Shown here one piece after another: positions 45,756 through 57,388 of a stretch of 64,000 nucleotides of DNA (positions are counted from its first letter, which is position 1; each line of letters opens with the position of its first letter). Location: contig NC_092048.1 of NCBI RefSeq assembly GCF_003086295.3, forward strand, positions 90,996,626 through 91,060,625, given 5' to 3'. Below the pieces are notes generated by a model. That model saw only the letters and a list, made by a program, of their open reading frames with translations, did no database searches and had not been told where the DNA came from. The DNA comes from Arachis hypogaea. Lineage: Eukaryota; Streptophyta; Magnoliopsida; Fabales; Fabaceae. The translations under genes were made by a program, and so were the position numbers.

Positions 45756-46142
45756 GCAAAAGTCTCACCTAGAAGCCTGACCATGCCTTCTTCAAACAAG
45801 AATAACTTGAGCCACAAAGCTCCAAATGAGGTGATTCCAGTGGCATTGGAAAGTAGGATTCTAGAGCTTTCCAAGCATATATGGCACTACATGATGAACA
45901 CTAAATTTGAGGGAGAAAACCTGCCCCGAAAGTGCAAAGATGAACATGGTATCAACCTGTAGTAAGGCCAGCTGACCTCTTCACCTTCCAAGAAGTATAA
46001 TTCAAGTTGTAGAGCTCCAAATGATGCGCTTCCAAAGGCGTTGAAAAGTAGACATCCAGGGCTTTCCAATAATATATAATAGTATGGGGTGGATATTAAT
46101 TTGAGCTTTAGAAACTGGCAATTTTCAGCCCCTGATCGCGGA

Positions 46143-46172
46143 CGTTATTGGCACTCACGTTTGCCAATAACG
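46143..46172. repeat. Perfect 11-bp hairpin in G 5' LTR
   Basis: CGTTATTGGCA-CTCACGTT-TGCCAATAACG, conserved at 61280-61309 in the 3' LTR. Confidence 0.75.
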
Positions 46173-46617
46173 CCAGCCACTATGCAGCAACCCTATCCTC
46201 TTCAAAGGAGCATAACCTGAGTTACAGAAGTCCAATTGAGGTGATTCTAGTTGCGTTAGAAATCTGACATTCAGAGCTTTTCAACCATATATAATACTCT
46301 ATAGTGGGTATGAAATTGGAGTACAAACCAGAGGCATCTTTTAAGCCCCAAAACACCAACTGGGTAGCAAGTGTGACGTTAGCCAAACTAACTTTAGCAC
46401 TAACGCCACACTTGTAGCGTTAGTATGGCTAACGGCAGCAACAACGCCAAGTCATCTTGGACCTCAATTTGATTCACTTCTCTCTCAAGTCCACTTCAAA
46501 GCTCAAGCAAGCAAGCCCACAAGTGTCAACCAATCAAGGCCACAAGAAGCATCTAGAATAGAAATTTTTATTTCATTATAATTTGCTTTTAATTTCATTT
46601 TTTAATTTAGGAGAGCC

Positions 46618-46626
46618 TATATAAAG
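46618..46626 (+). promoter_or_regulatory. Putative TATA box in G 5' LTR
   Basis: TATATAAAG, conserved in the 3' LTR at 61755-61763. Confidence 0.6.
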
Positions 46627-47679
46627 GCCTTAGCTTTTACTTTGAAGATATATTGGAACGGAGAATTGAAGGAAGGGGGGAGAGTGAAGACCAATTCGAA
46701 CTTCTGTGAATTGGCACACTCCAAGGGGAGTGGGTCTTCGGACCCCTCCCCTCAACCACTCTTCCTCCTTTTCTCTTATTTTCTTCCTTAGGAGTAGTTT
46801 AGTTTTCTTTGTACTTTTCATTTATGAATTTTGAAGTTTCAATTCTAGTTTTAATCTTTATCTTTACTTTCTGCACTTTCTTTCTTTTCTATTTTGGTAG
46901 AGCAATGATCAACTAACTCTTTTCATTGGGTTAGGGAGCTCTGTTGTAATTTGATGGATCAATAATAGTTTTCATTTCTCTTCTTCTTTCTTTTCTCTTG
47001 ATTTTACTAGAAAGCTTTCAATCTTCATCCAATTGGGTAGTTATCTTGGAAAAGAAGCTATTCATACTTGGATCTCATCTGAACCTTGGAAGAGGAATGA
47101 AGGGATCATGCTAGAAATGCTTTCTCATGTTGGACCAAATTGGGGTTGGATGGGTATGTGACTATAACCCTACCAACACTTGATTTGGGAAAGCATGTGG
47201 TATAATCAGTGATCATACTTCATCTCTTCTCATGAGCAATAGACCAAGGAATTGGCTATTGATCAAGATTTGAGAGATTGAATTACAAGGAATTGTAATT
47301 CGATCACTTAAGATTGCCAAGGAGATCAATGAACGCATTGATTGAGGAAGAGATGAGAATGAACTTGATCCGGAGGATTGCAATATCTTTTGATCCCAAT
47401 GTTCAATTTATTTTTAGTTCTTACATTTACTTTTCTTGCCATTTTACTTTTCTGCACTTTATTTCTTTCTTTACTTTTATGCCATTTAAATTTTCTTGTT
47501 GCTTATCACTCCAATCTGATTCGTCTAACTAGGATAATCAATTAACCATTGATTGCTTAATCCGTTAATCTCTGTGGGTTTCGATCTCACTCTTTTGTGA
47601 GATATTACTTGACGACAATTCGGTATACTTGCCGAAGGAAAATTGTTGAGAGACAAGTTTTCGCGTGCTATCAAGTTTA

Positions 47680-47697
47680 TAGCGCCGTTGCCGGGGA
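47680..47697 (+). other. Primer binding site of element G (tRNA-Asp type)
   Basis: TAGCGCCGTTGCCGGGGA, one mismatch to the expected complement, six bases after the LTR. Confidence 0.88.
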
Positions 47698-48742
47698 TTA
47701 ATTGTGATTAACAAACTACCGGTTGGTTGATTACCTAGATTAGTCATTTTCTTTTTGTTTTGCTTTATTCATGTAATTGCTTTAGTTCTTTACTTTCTAT
47801 GCCCTCTAACTGTTTGTGTTAATGCCTCACCAAGAAGCCCCTGTTCGTGATAGCTCTGGCTCTTGGTGATTATGTTATTAATACAACAGTTCTTTTACTC
47901 ATCTTCTTTCCAAATAAAATTGGCATATGATCACATTCTAGGTTTGGTGTTGCCCTGCAACAATCTATTTTCAATCTTTCTGGATACTTGCATCAATTCC
48001 AAGAGAAAGTGTCACACTAAGTTTGGTGTGCCACTTATTTTTTCTATGCAATGTATCCAGCAACACCACTTGTTTGTACAATCATAATGCCTTTGCTTCT
48101 TTAGCCTACAGTGTTATCCTTAATTTTTGCTTGCTTAACCGCATACATCACTCACAATTCAGTATGTAAGACATTCATGACCCATCATAGACCCCACCAC
48201 CACTGTTTTATTTGCTGCTTGAAGACAAGCAATTAGTCTAAATTGGTGTGGGAAGGGAGAAAAGTAGGAGAAAAAGGGCAACAACAATGAAGATGAACTA
48301 CAAGGTGGTAAAGTTCCTTTTTCCTCTTACTTATTTCTAGTACATTCAATTGCATGATTGTCTTCTAATTTCTTTGTATGTATGTGTGCTTGCTCCTCAT
48401 GAATAAGCATAGTTTGATTCTTGAATTACAATATGTTGCTGTGACATTATGATTGCCATCTTGAATTTTTGTGAGTTCAAAGCAATGAAGTTTCATGATC
48501 ATAAACAAACAAGGTCATTTAAGAAGAAGTTGGCATGAGCATATAAGTATTGGGAAGCTAGCATGACTATTGTTGCTCAATTACATTTGAATTTATTTAA
48601 TTGAAGTTTTCATCTAGGACATTTTATGAAATTTTGGAAATCATGAAAAACCTTGAAAAAGTAATTGCAAATAAGGCAAGAAAAGAAAAGGGAGAGAATG
48701 AGAAAGTTGAAGGCTCTGAGTACCAATGACAATTCAATTGCT

Positions 48743-48964
48743 AAGTGCTTGTGGTGTTTATGTATCAAGCAAAAAGCTTGAAAACAAAACATTTAGAGTC
48801 AAGGCTAGGCTCAAGTGCAAAAGCACTCCCTCAAAGCTCAAGGCTCTGAGCATCAATGATTAGAGAATCAAGAAGACAAGAAAACAAATGAGCTAAAAGA
48901 GTCCTCTGATTAAATGCTTGTGGTGCTTATGTATCAAGTGGTAATACTTGAAAACAAAGCATTT
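48743..48964 (+). other. Paired 3' UTR hairpin motifs of element G
   Basis: Copy 1: TCAAGC-AAAAA-GCTTGA (48765-48781), with outer arms at 48743-48750 and 48787-48794 (one mismatch). Copy 2: TCAAGT-GGTAAT-ACTTGA (48934-48951), with a perfect 8-bp outer stem AAATGCTT/AAGCATTT (48912-48919, 48957-48964). Both carry TGCTTGTGGTG before and AAAACAAA after the inner hairpin. Confidence 0.65.
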
Positions 48965-49202
48965 AGAGTCGTAGCTTTCAAATCATGGTGCAAAGAACCT
49001 GAGAAGATAAGATAAAAAGAGAATGACAAGCTTGTTCAAGGGAGAAACATACAGAAAAGACTTCATAAAATGAGCTAGATAGAGGCATCAATCATCTGAA
49101 TTTCTTTTGTGATTGTTGCATGCATAGAAAGCTAGCTAACCATGAACATTACACTGCTACTCTTCTTACCTTGGATGTCAAACCTTATTGCATGATTCTC
49201 CT

Positions 49203-49239
49203 CTTGCTTGGGGACAAGCAAGCTTTAAGTTTGGTGTTG
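49203..49239 (+). other. Terminal tetraloop hairpin and PPT-position motif of element G
   Basis: CTTGCTTG-GGGA-CAAGCAAG is a perfect 8-bp stem with a GGGA loop, followed by TAAGTTTGGTGTTG abutting the 3' LTR. In H the outer pair is G-C instead of C-G. Confidence 0.72.
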
Positions 49240-49365
49240 TGATGCTAGGGCATCATGGCCTATTTTTCTATGCTTTTTCAGTAGATTTTAATTCAGTTTT
49301 CATACAATTTCTGCTGATAAAGGAGCAAAAGCATGATAAATCTCTGCATGAAACAAAATCCCAAG
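49240..49365 (+). repeat. 3' LTR of element G, first part
   Basis: The first 126 bp, starting TGATGCTAGGGCATCA, before H. It includes CCAAG (49361-49365), the target site of H. Confidence 0.9.
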
Positions 49366-51116
49366 TGATGAGCGGATAATTTATACGCTTTTTGGCATTG
49401 TTTTTAGTATGTTTTTAGTAGAATCTAGTTACTTTTAGGGATGTTTTCATTAGTTTTTATGTTAAATTCACATTTCTGGACTTTACTATGAGTTTGTGTG
49501 TTTTTCTGTGATTTCAAGTATTTTCTGGCTGAAATTGAGGGACTTGAGCAAAAATCAGATTCAGAGGTTGAAGAAGGACTGCTGATGCTGTTGGACTCTG
49601 ACCTCCCTGCACTAAAAATGGATTTTCTGGAACTATAGAACTCAAAATGGCGCGCTTCTAATTTCATTGGAGAGTAGACATCTAGGGCTTTCCATCAATA
49701 TATAATAGTCCATAATTTGCCCAATTTTAGACGACGCAAACTGGCGTTCAACGCCAGCTCTCTGCCCAATTCTGGCGTCCAGCGCCAGAAACAAGTTGCA
49801 AAGTAGAGTTCAACGCCCATACTGGCACAAAAGCTGGCGTCCAACTCCAAGAATGACCTCTCCACGTGTAGACTTCAAGCTCAGCCCAAGCACACACCAA
49901 GTGGGCCCCGGAAGTGGATTTATGCATCAATTACTTACTTCTGTAAACCCTAGTAGCTAGTTTATTATAAATAGGACCTTTTACTATTGTATTAGACATC
50001 CTGGATTGTATTTCTAATCCTGTGATCACGATTTGGGGGCTGGCCATTCGGCCATGCCTGGACTTTTCACTTATGTATTTTTAACGGTAGAGTTTCTACA
50101 CTCCATAGATTAAGGTGTGGAGCTCTGCTGTTCCTCAAAGATTAATGCAAAGTACTACTGTTTTCTATTCAATTTAACTTATTCCACTTCTAAGATATTC
50201 ATTCACACTTCAACCTGAATGTGATGAACGTGACAATCATCATCATTCCCTATGAACGCGTGCCTGACAACCACTCCCGTTCTACATTAGACTGAACGAG
50301 TATCTCTTAGATTACTAATACAGGGGACCGAGTCCGAGATATTGGGATCTTCGTGGTATAAGCTAGATTGATGGCAGCATTCATGAGAATCCGAAAAGTC
50401 TAAACCTTGTCCGTGGTATTCCGAGTAGGATTCAATGATTGAATGACTGTGACGAGCTTCAAACTCGCGATTGCTGGGCGTAGTGACAGACGCAAAAGGA
50501 TAGTAAATCCTATTCCAGCATGATCGAGAACCGACAGATGAATAGCCGTGCCGTGACAGGGTGCGTTGACCATTTTCACTGAGAGGATAGGATGTAACCA
50601 TTGACAAGGGTGATGCCTCCAGACGATTAGCCGTGCTGTGACAGGGCATTTGGATCATTTTCCCGAGAGAAGACCGAAAGTAGCCATTGACAATGGTGAT
50701 GCATTACATAAAGCTTGCCATGGAAAGGAGTAAGACTGATTGGATGAAGACAGCAGGAAAGTAGAGGTTCAGAGGAACGAAAGCATCTCTATGCGCTTAT
50801 CTGAAATTCTCACCAATGATTTACATAAGTATTTCTATCCCTATTTTATTAATTATTTTCGAAAACCCCATTACTATTTTATATCCGCCTGACTGAGATT
50901 TACAAGGTGACCATAGCTTGCTTCATACCGACAATCTCCGTGGGATTCGACCCTTACTCACGTAAGGTATTACTTGGACGACCCAATGCACTTGCTGGTT
51001 AGTTGTGCGAAGTTGTGAACCATGGTATTGGCATCATGTTTTTGGCGCCATTGCCAGGGAAAGAAAGAGCAATGAAGTTTACATAATCAAAGTGTAATCA
51101 CAATTTCTGCGCACCA
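49366..51116 (+). repeat. 5' LTR of element H
   Basis: It starts TGATGAGCGGATAATTTATA and ends CTGCGCACCA. It has GGCGTTCAACGCC units (49742-49830), TATAAATA (49966-49973) and an internal PBS-like copy (51043-51060). Confidence 0.94.
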
Positions 51117-51122
51117 AGTTTT

Positions 51123-51140
51123 TGGCGCCGTTGCCGGGGA
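51123..51140 (+). other. Primer binding site of element H (tRNA-Asp type)
   Basis: TGGCGCCGTTGCCGGGGA, a perfect match, six bases after the LTR. Confidence 0.93.
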
Positions 51141-52950
51141 TTGTTCGAGTTTGGACAACTGACGGTTCATCTTGTTGCTCAGATTAGGTAATTTTCTTTT
51201 TGTTTTATTTTCAAAAAATTTTTCAAAAATATTTCAAAATTTTCTCCTTTGTTTTCGAAAAAAAAAATGTTTTCAAAAATATATTTTTCTTCAAAATTTT
51301 TAAGAATGAATTCTAGTGTTTCATGAAGCATGTTGAAGCCTGGTTGGCTGTAAAGCCACGACTGTAGGGCATGTTAGGCATGTCATGTCTGGATACATAC
51401 TAAAGCTTGGCTGGCTATTAAGCCATGCCTGACCCTTTGATTGGAGCTTTAGACTAAAGAGCATAAGATTCCTGGAATTCATATTAAAATTTTGGAATCC
51501 TTATTTTTCTTTTTCAAAATGATTTTCAAAAAATTAAAAAGAAAATACAAAAAAAATCATAAAATCATAAAAATCAAAAATATTTTGTGTTTCTTGTTTG
51601 AGTCTTGAGTCATGTTATAAGTTTGGTGTCAATTGCATGTGCATCTTGCATTTTTCGAAAATTCTCATGCATTCATAGTGTTCTTCATGATCTTCAAGTT
51701 GTTCTTGGTAAGTCTTCTTGTTTGATCTTTGCATTTGCATGTTTTGTGTCTTTTCTTGTTTTTCATATGCATTCTTGAATTCTTAGTGTCTAAGCATTAA
51801 AGAATTCTAAGTTTGGTGTCTTGCATGTTTTCCTTGCATTAAAAATTTTTCAAAAATATGTTCTTGGTGTTCATCTTGACATTCAAAGTATTCTTGGTGT
51901 TCATCTTGACATTCATAGCATTCTTGCATGCATTCATTGTTTTAATCTAAAAATTTCATGCATTGCATCATTCTTCTTGTTTTTCTCTCTCATTATTAAA
52001 ATTCAAAAATAAAAAAAATATCTTTCCCTTTTTCTCTCTTAAAATTTCGAAAATTAGATTTGACTTTTTCAAAAATTTTTAAAAAATCTAGTTATTTTTA
52101 TGAGTCAAATCAAATTTTCAATTTAAAAATCTCATCTTTTTCAAAATCTTTTCAAAAATAAAATCTTTTTCAAATTTCTTAGTTATTTTCGAAAATTCCA
52201 AAAATATTTTTCAAAAATCTTTTTCTTATTTTTATATCAAATTTTTGAAAATAACATAATCAATTAATGTTTTGATTCAAAAATTTCAAGTTTGTTACTT
52301 ACTTGTTAAGAAAGATTCAAACTTTAAGTTTTAGAATCATATCTTGTGATTTCTTGTGAATCAAGTCATTAATTGTGATTTTAAAATTTAAATCTTTTTC
52401 AAAACTAATTTCAATCATATCTTTTCAAAAATATCTTCTCATCTTATCTTTTTCAAAATTTGATTTCAAAATATCTCTTTTAACTTCTTATCTTCTTATC
52501 TTTTCAAAATTGATTTTCAAAATTTGTTTCAACTAACTAACTAACTTTTTGTTTGTTTCTTATCTTTTTCAAAACTACCTAACTAACTCTCTCTCTCTAA
52601 TTTTCGAAAATATCTCCCCCTTTTTCAAAAATTCTTTTTTTATCTATTTAACTAATTATTTTAATTTTTAATTTTAATTTTCGAAAATTACTAACCTTTT
52701 TCAAAAACTATTTTCAAAAATCACTAACTCTTTTTCAAAAATTATTTTCGAAATTCTCCCTCTCTCATCTCATTCTAATTATTTATTCATCTACTAACAC
52801 TTCTCTTCATCTCACATCACTCACCAAATTCGAACCCCCTCTTCCATCTGTGTTCGAATTTTTCTTCTTCTCTTCTTCTACTAACAATAAGGAACCTCTT
52901 TACTGTGACATAGAGGATTCCTCTTCTTTTCTTTTTCTCTTCTCTTTCTT
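51141..52950 (+). other. AT-rich leader of element H
   Basis: Same composition as the E leader: TTTTTCAAAA/TTTTCGAAAA words, TAAGTTTGGTGT at 51618-51629 and 51808-51819, and a repeated TTCTTGGTGTTCATCTTGAC phrase (51863, 51892). No gene is visible. Confidence 0.7.
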
Positions 52951-55281
52951 ATGAGCAGGGACAAAGAAAAAGGCATTCTTGTTGAAGCTGATCCAGAACC
53001 TGAAAGGACTCTGAAGAGGAAACTAAGAGAAGCTAAATTACAACAATCCAGAGACAACCTTATTGAAAAGTTCGAACAAGTAAAGGAGATGGCAGCCGAA
53101 CCTAACAACAATAATGCAAGGAGAATGCTTGGTGACTTTATTGCACCTAATTCCAATTTACATGGAAGAAGCATCTCCATTCCTGCCATTGGAGCAAACA
53201 ACTTTGAGCTGAAACCTTAGCTAGTTTCTCTGATGCAGCAGAACTGCAAGTTTCATGGACTTCCATCTGAAGATCCTTTTCAGTTCTTAACTGAATTCTT
53301 GCAGATATGTGATATTGTTAAGACTAATGGAGTGGATCCTGAAGTCTACAGGCTCATGCTTTTCCCTTTTGCTGTAAGAGACAGAGCTAGAGTGTGGTTG
53401 GACTCTCAACCCAAAGACAGCCTGAACTCTTGGGATAAGCTGGTCACGGCTTTCTTAGCCAAGTTCTTTCCTCCTCAAAAGCTGAGCAAGCTTAGAGTGG
53501 ATGTTCAAACCTTCAAACAAAAAGATGGTGAATCCCTCTATGAAGCTTGGGAAAGATACAAACAGTTGACCAAAAAGTGTCCTTCTGACATGCTTTCAGA
53601 ATGGACCATCCTGGATATATTCTATGATGGTTTATCTGAGTTATCAAAGATGTCATTGGATACTTCTACAGGTGGATCCATTCACCTAAAGAAAACGCCT
53701 GCAGAAGCTCAAGAACTCATTGACATGGTTGCTAATAACCAGTTCATGTACACTTCTGAGAGGAATCCTGTGAGTAATGGGACGCCTATGAAGAAGGGAG
53801 TTCTTGAAGTTGATACTCTGAATGCCATATTGGCTCAGAATAAAATATTGACTCAGCAAGTCAATATGATTTCTCAGAGTATGAATGGAATGCAAGCTGC
53901 ATCCAACAGTACTCAAGAGGCATCTTCTGAGGAAGAAGCTTATGATCCTGAAAACCCTGCAATAGCAGAGGTGAATTACTTAGGTGAACCTTATGGAAAC
54001 ACCTATAATCAATCATGGAGAAATCATCCAAATCTCTCATGGAAGGATCAAAGGCCTCAACAAGGCTTTAATAATGGTGGAAGAAACAGGTTTAACAATA
54101 ATAAACCTTCTCCATCATCCACTCAGCAACAGACAGGGAACTCTGAACAAAATACTTCTAATTTAGCAAACTTAGTTTCTGATCTATCCGAGGCCACTGT
54201 AAGTTTCATGAATGAAACAAGGTCTTCCATTAGAAATTTGGAAGCACAAGTGGGCCAGCTGAGTAAAAGGATCACTGAAATCCCTCCTAGTACTCTCCCA
54301 AGCAATACAGAAGAGAATCCAAAAGGAGAGTGCAAGGCCATTGACATAAGCACCATGGCCGAACCTGGAAGGGAAGGAGAGGACGTGAATCCCAAGGAGG
54401 AAGACCTCTTGGGATGCCCAGTGATCAATAAGGAGCTTCCCTCTGAGGAACCAAAGGACTCTGAGGCTCATCTAGAGACCATAGAGATTCCATTGAACCT
54501 CCTTATGCCCTTCATGAGCTCTGATGAGTATTCCTCTTCTGAAGAGAATGAGGATGTTACTGAAGAGCAAGCTGCCAAGTTCCTTGGTTCAATCATGAAG
54601 CTGAATGCCAAATTATTTGGTATTGAAACTTGGGAAGATGAACCTCCCTTGTTCACCAATGAACTAAGTGATCTGGATCAACTGACATTGCCTCAGAAGA
54701 GACAGGATCCTGGAAAGTTCATAATACCTTGCACCATAGGCACCATGATCTTTAAGGCTCTGTGTGACCTTGGTTCAGGGATAAACCTCATGCCTCTCTC
54801 TGTAATAGAGAAACTGGGAATCTATGGGGTGCAAGCTGCTAAAATCTCATTAGAGATGGCAGACAATTCAAGAAAACAGGCTTATGGACAAGTAGAGGAC
54901 GTGTTAGTAAAGGTTGAAGGCCTTTACATCCCTGCTGATTTCATAGTCCTAGACAATGAAAAGGAAGAGGATGAATCCATCATCCTAGGAAGACCTTTCC
55001 TAGCCACAGCAAGAGCTGTGATTGATATGGACAGAGGAGAATTGATCCTTCAATTAAATAAGGACAACCTTGTGTTTACAACTCAAGGATCTCTCTCTGC
55101 ATCCATGGAGAGGAAGCAGAAAAAGCTTCTCTCAAAGCAGAGTCAAACAAAGCCCCCACAGTCAAACTCTAAGTTTGGTGTTGGGAGGCCACAACCAAAC
55201 TCTAAGTTTGGTGTTGAACTCCCATATCCAAACTCTAAGTTTGGTGTTGGAGAGTCTCAACAAAGCTCTAAACATCTGTGA
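52951..55281 (+). pseudogene. Gag-protease polyprotein of element H, one in-frame stop
   Basis: ATG 52951 to TGA 55279-55281 gives 777 codons with a single stop, TAG 53218-53220 (CAA in E at this codon). The 682 codons after it are open. The domain order matches E: basic N-terminus, gag core (WLDSQPKDSLNSWDKL, WERYKQLTKKCP), Asn/Gln-rich linker (NNGGRNRFNNNKPSPSSTQQ), NLEAQVGQLSKRITEIP, an acidic segment, the protease (CDLGSGINLMPLSV, ILGRPFLATARAVID), and three 11-residue SNSKFGV/PNSKFGV repeats at the C-terminus. E and H share no stop position, so each was damaged independently after insertion. No RT follows; the post-ORF hairpin starts 50 bases downstream. Confidence 0.92.
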
Positions 55282-55330
55282 GGCTCCATGAGAGCCCACT
55301 GTCAAGCTACTGACATTAAAGAAGCGCTTG

Positions 55331-55346
55331 TTGGGAGGCAACCCAA
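55331..55346 (+). other. Post-ORF hairpin of element H
   Basis: TTGGG-AGGCAA-CCCAA, identical to E. Confidence 0.68.
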
Positions 55347-56239
55347 TTTTTATTTATCTAACTATATTTTTCTTAGTTATATGTCTTTATAGGTTCATGA
55401 TCATGTGGAGTCACAAAATAAATATAAAAATTGAAAACGGAATAAAAAATAGCAGAAGAAAAATCACACCCTGGAGGAAGCATCTGCCTGGCGTTCAACG
55501 CCAGAACAGAGCATGGTTCTAGCGTTGAACGCCCAAAATGGGCATCATCTGGGTGCTGAACGCTAGAATTGCACCCTGGAGAGGAGCTGGCGCTGAACGC
55601 CCAGAACAAGCATGGTTCTGGCGTTCAACGCCAGAAATGGGCAACAAATGGGCGTTGAACGCCCAAAATGGGCACCAACCTGGCGCTGAACGCCCAGAGT
55701 TGTGTGCAAGGGTATTTTGCATGCCCAATTTGGTGCAAGGGTGTAAATCCTTGAACACCTCAAAATCTGTGGACCCCTCAGGATTTGTGGACCCCACAGT
55801 ATCCCCACCTACCTCCACTCACTTCTTCTCACCCCTCTTTCACACAATCCTATAAACACTCTTCCCCAAAACCCTTCACTAATCACCTCAATCTCTCTTC
55901 CCCATCACCTCTTCACCACTCACATCCATCCACTCTTCCCCATAAACCTACCTCATAAACTCCACCTACCTTCAAAATTCAAAATCAATTTCCCACCCAA
56001 ACCCACCCTAAATGGCCGAACCTCCACCCCCCTCCCATCCCTATATATAACCCTCCATTCTTCCTCATTTTCACACAACACAACCCTCTCTTCTTTTCTT
56101 GGCCGAAACACAACCCCTTCTCCCTCTCCTCCGTTTCTTCTTCTTCTTCATCTATTCTTTCTTCTCTTGCTCGAGGGCGAGCAAAATTCTAAGTTTGGTG
56201 TGGTAAAAGCATAAGCTTTTTGTTTTTCCATTACCATTG
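55347..56239 (+). other. Spacer of element H between gag-protease and second ORF
   Basis: It holds the GGCGTTCAACGCC array (55485-55700), a C-rich stretch (55800-56140), a (CTT)n-like tract, the hairpin TTGCTCG-AGGG-CGAGCAA (56167-56184) and TAAGTTTGGTGT (56190-56201). Confidence 0.65.
55485..55700. repeat. GGCGTTCAACGCC array in element H
   Basis: Near-palindromic GGCGTTCAACGCC, GGCGTTGAACGCCC and GGCGCTGAACGCCC units, colinear with 16900-17077 in E. Confidence 0.85.
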
Positions 56240-57388
56240 ATGGCACCTAAGACCGGTGAATCCTCTAGAAAAGGAAAAGGGAAGACAAAAGCTTCCACCT
56301 CCGAGTCATGGGAGATGGAAAGGTTCATCTCCAAAGCCCATCAAGACCACTTCTATGATGTTGTGGCTAAGAAGAAAGTGATCCCCGAGGTCCCTTTCAA
56401 ACTCAAAAGAAATGAGTATCCAGAGATCCGACATGAAATTCAAAGAAGAGGTTGGGAAGTTCTAATAAATCCCATCCAACAAGTCGGCATCCTAATGGTT
56501 CAATAGTTCTATGCCAATGCATGGATCACCAAGAACCATGATCAAAGTAAGAACCCGGATCCAAAGAACTATGTTACAATGGTTCGGGAGAAATACTTAG
56601 ATTTTAGTCCGGAAAATGTGAGGTTGGCGTTCAACTTGCCAAACATGGAAGAGAACGCACGCCCCTACACAAGGAGAGTCAACTTTGATCAAAGGTTGGA
56701 CCAAGTCCTTATGGACATATGTGTGGAAGGAGCTCAATGGAAAATTGACTCCAAAGGCAAGCCGGTTCAACTAAGAAGATTGGACCTCAAGCCTGTGGCT
56801 AGAGGATGGTTGGAATTCATCCAATGCTCCATCATCCCGACTAGCAACCGGTCTGAAGTTACTATAGACCGGTCCATCATGATCCATAGCATCATGATTG
56901 GAGAAGTGGTGGAAGTTCATGAGATTATACCTCAAGAACTCTACAAGGTGGCTGACAAGTCCTCCACTATGGCAAGGTTAGCCTTTCCTCACCTCATTTG
57001 CCACCTATGCAATTCGGCTGGGATTGACATAGAGGGAGATATCCTCATTAAAGAGGACAAGCCCATCACTAAGAAAAAAATGGAGCAAGCAAGAGAGCCC
57101 ATTCATGGAGCTCAAGAGGCGTATGAAGCTCATCACCATGAGATCCCGGAGATGCCTCAAATGCATTTTCCTCCACAAAACTATTGGGAGCAAATCAACA
57201 CCTCCCTAGGAGAATTGAGTTCCAATATGGGACAACTAAGGGTGGAACATCAAGAGCACTCCATCATCCTTCATGAAATAAGAGAAAATCAAAAAGCAAT
57301 GAGGGAGGAGCAACAAAGACAAGGAAGAGACATAGAAGAGCTCAAGGACATCATTGGTTCCTCAAGAAGGAAACGCCACCATCACTAA
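56240..57388 (+). pseudogene. Second ORF of element H, 'putative plant transposon protein'-like, one stop
   Basis: ATG 56240 to TAA 57386-57388 is the same length as in E, 383 codons including the stop. It is broken at TAG 56504-56506, where E has a Glu codon (GAG), a G-to-T change and so not a deamination type. Sequence features match E: basic N-terminus (RKGKGKTK), core with VREKYLDFSPENVRLAFNLP and ARGWLEFIQCSIIPTSNRSE, C-terminal coiled coil and RRKRHHH end. Most differences from E appear to be single substitutions. Confidence 0.82.

Larger units (their letters stand above)
45015..47673 (+). repeat. 5' LTR of element G
   Basis: It starts with the palindrome TGATGCCAGGGCATCA and ends CGTGCTATCA. 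The U3-like part has a cluster of long hairpins (45310-45755, 46143-46172, 46369-46413) built on ACGTTAG/CTAACGT words. TATATAAAG lies at 46618-46626. The partner is 49240-49365 plus 60290-62812. Confidence 0.9.
47698..49239 (+). other. Internal region of element G, non-coding
   Basis: No ORF above about 75 codons makes sense. A 15-codon frame at 47822 may be a trace of a gag start. Visible signals: TAAGTTTGGTGT or variants at 47939, 48018, 48238 and 49226; hairpin TGCTTG-AAGA-CAAGCA (48216-48231); paired 3' UTR hairpins (48765-48781, 48934-48951); and the terminal tetraloop hairpin (49203-49222). Confidence 0.7.

Noticed and set aside
47314..47532. Frame in the G LTR at 47314-47532 and its counterpart at 62453-62662
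   Set aside because: The R/U5-like LTR portion; short, and the conservation equals general LTR identity.
4981..51140. tRNA-Asp-like sequences as tRNA genes
   Set aside because: Only the 18-base PBS complement is present, at LTR ends; no tRNA body.
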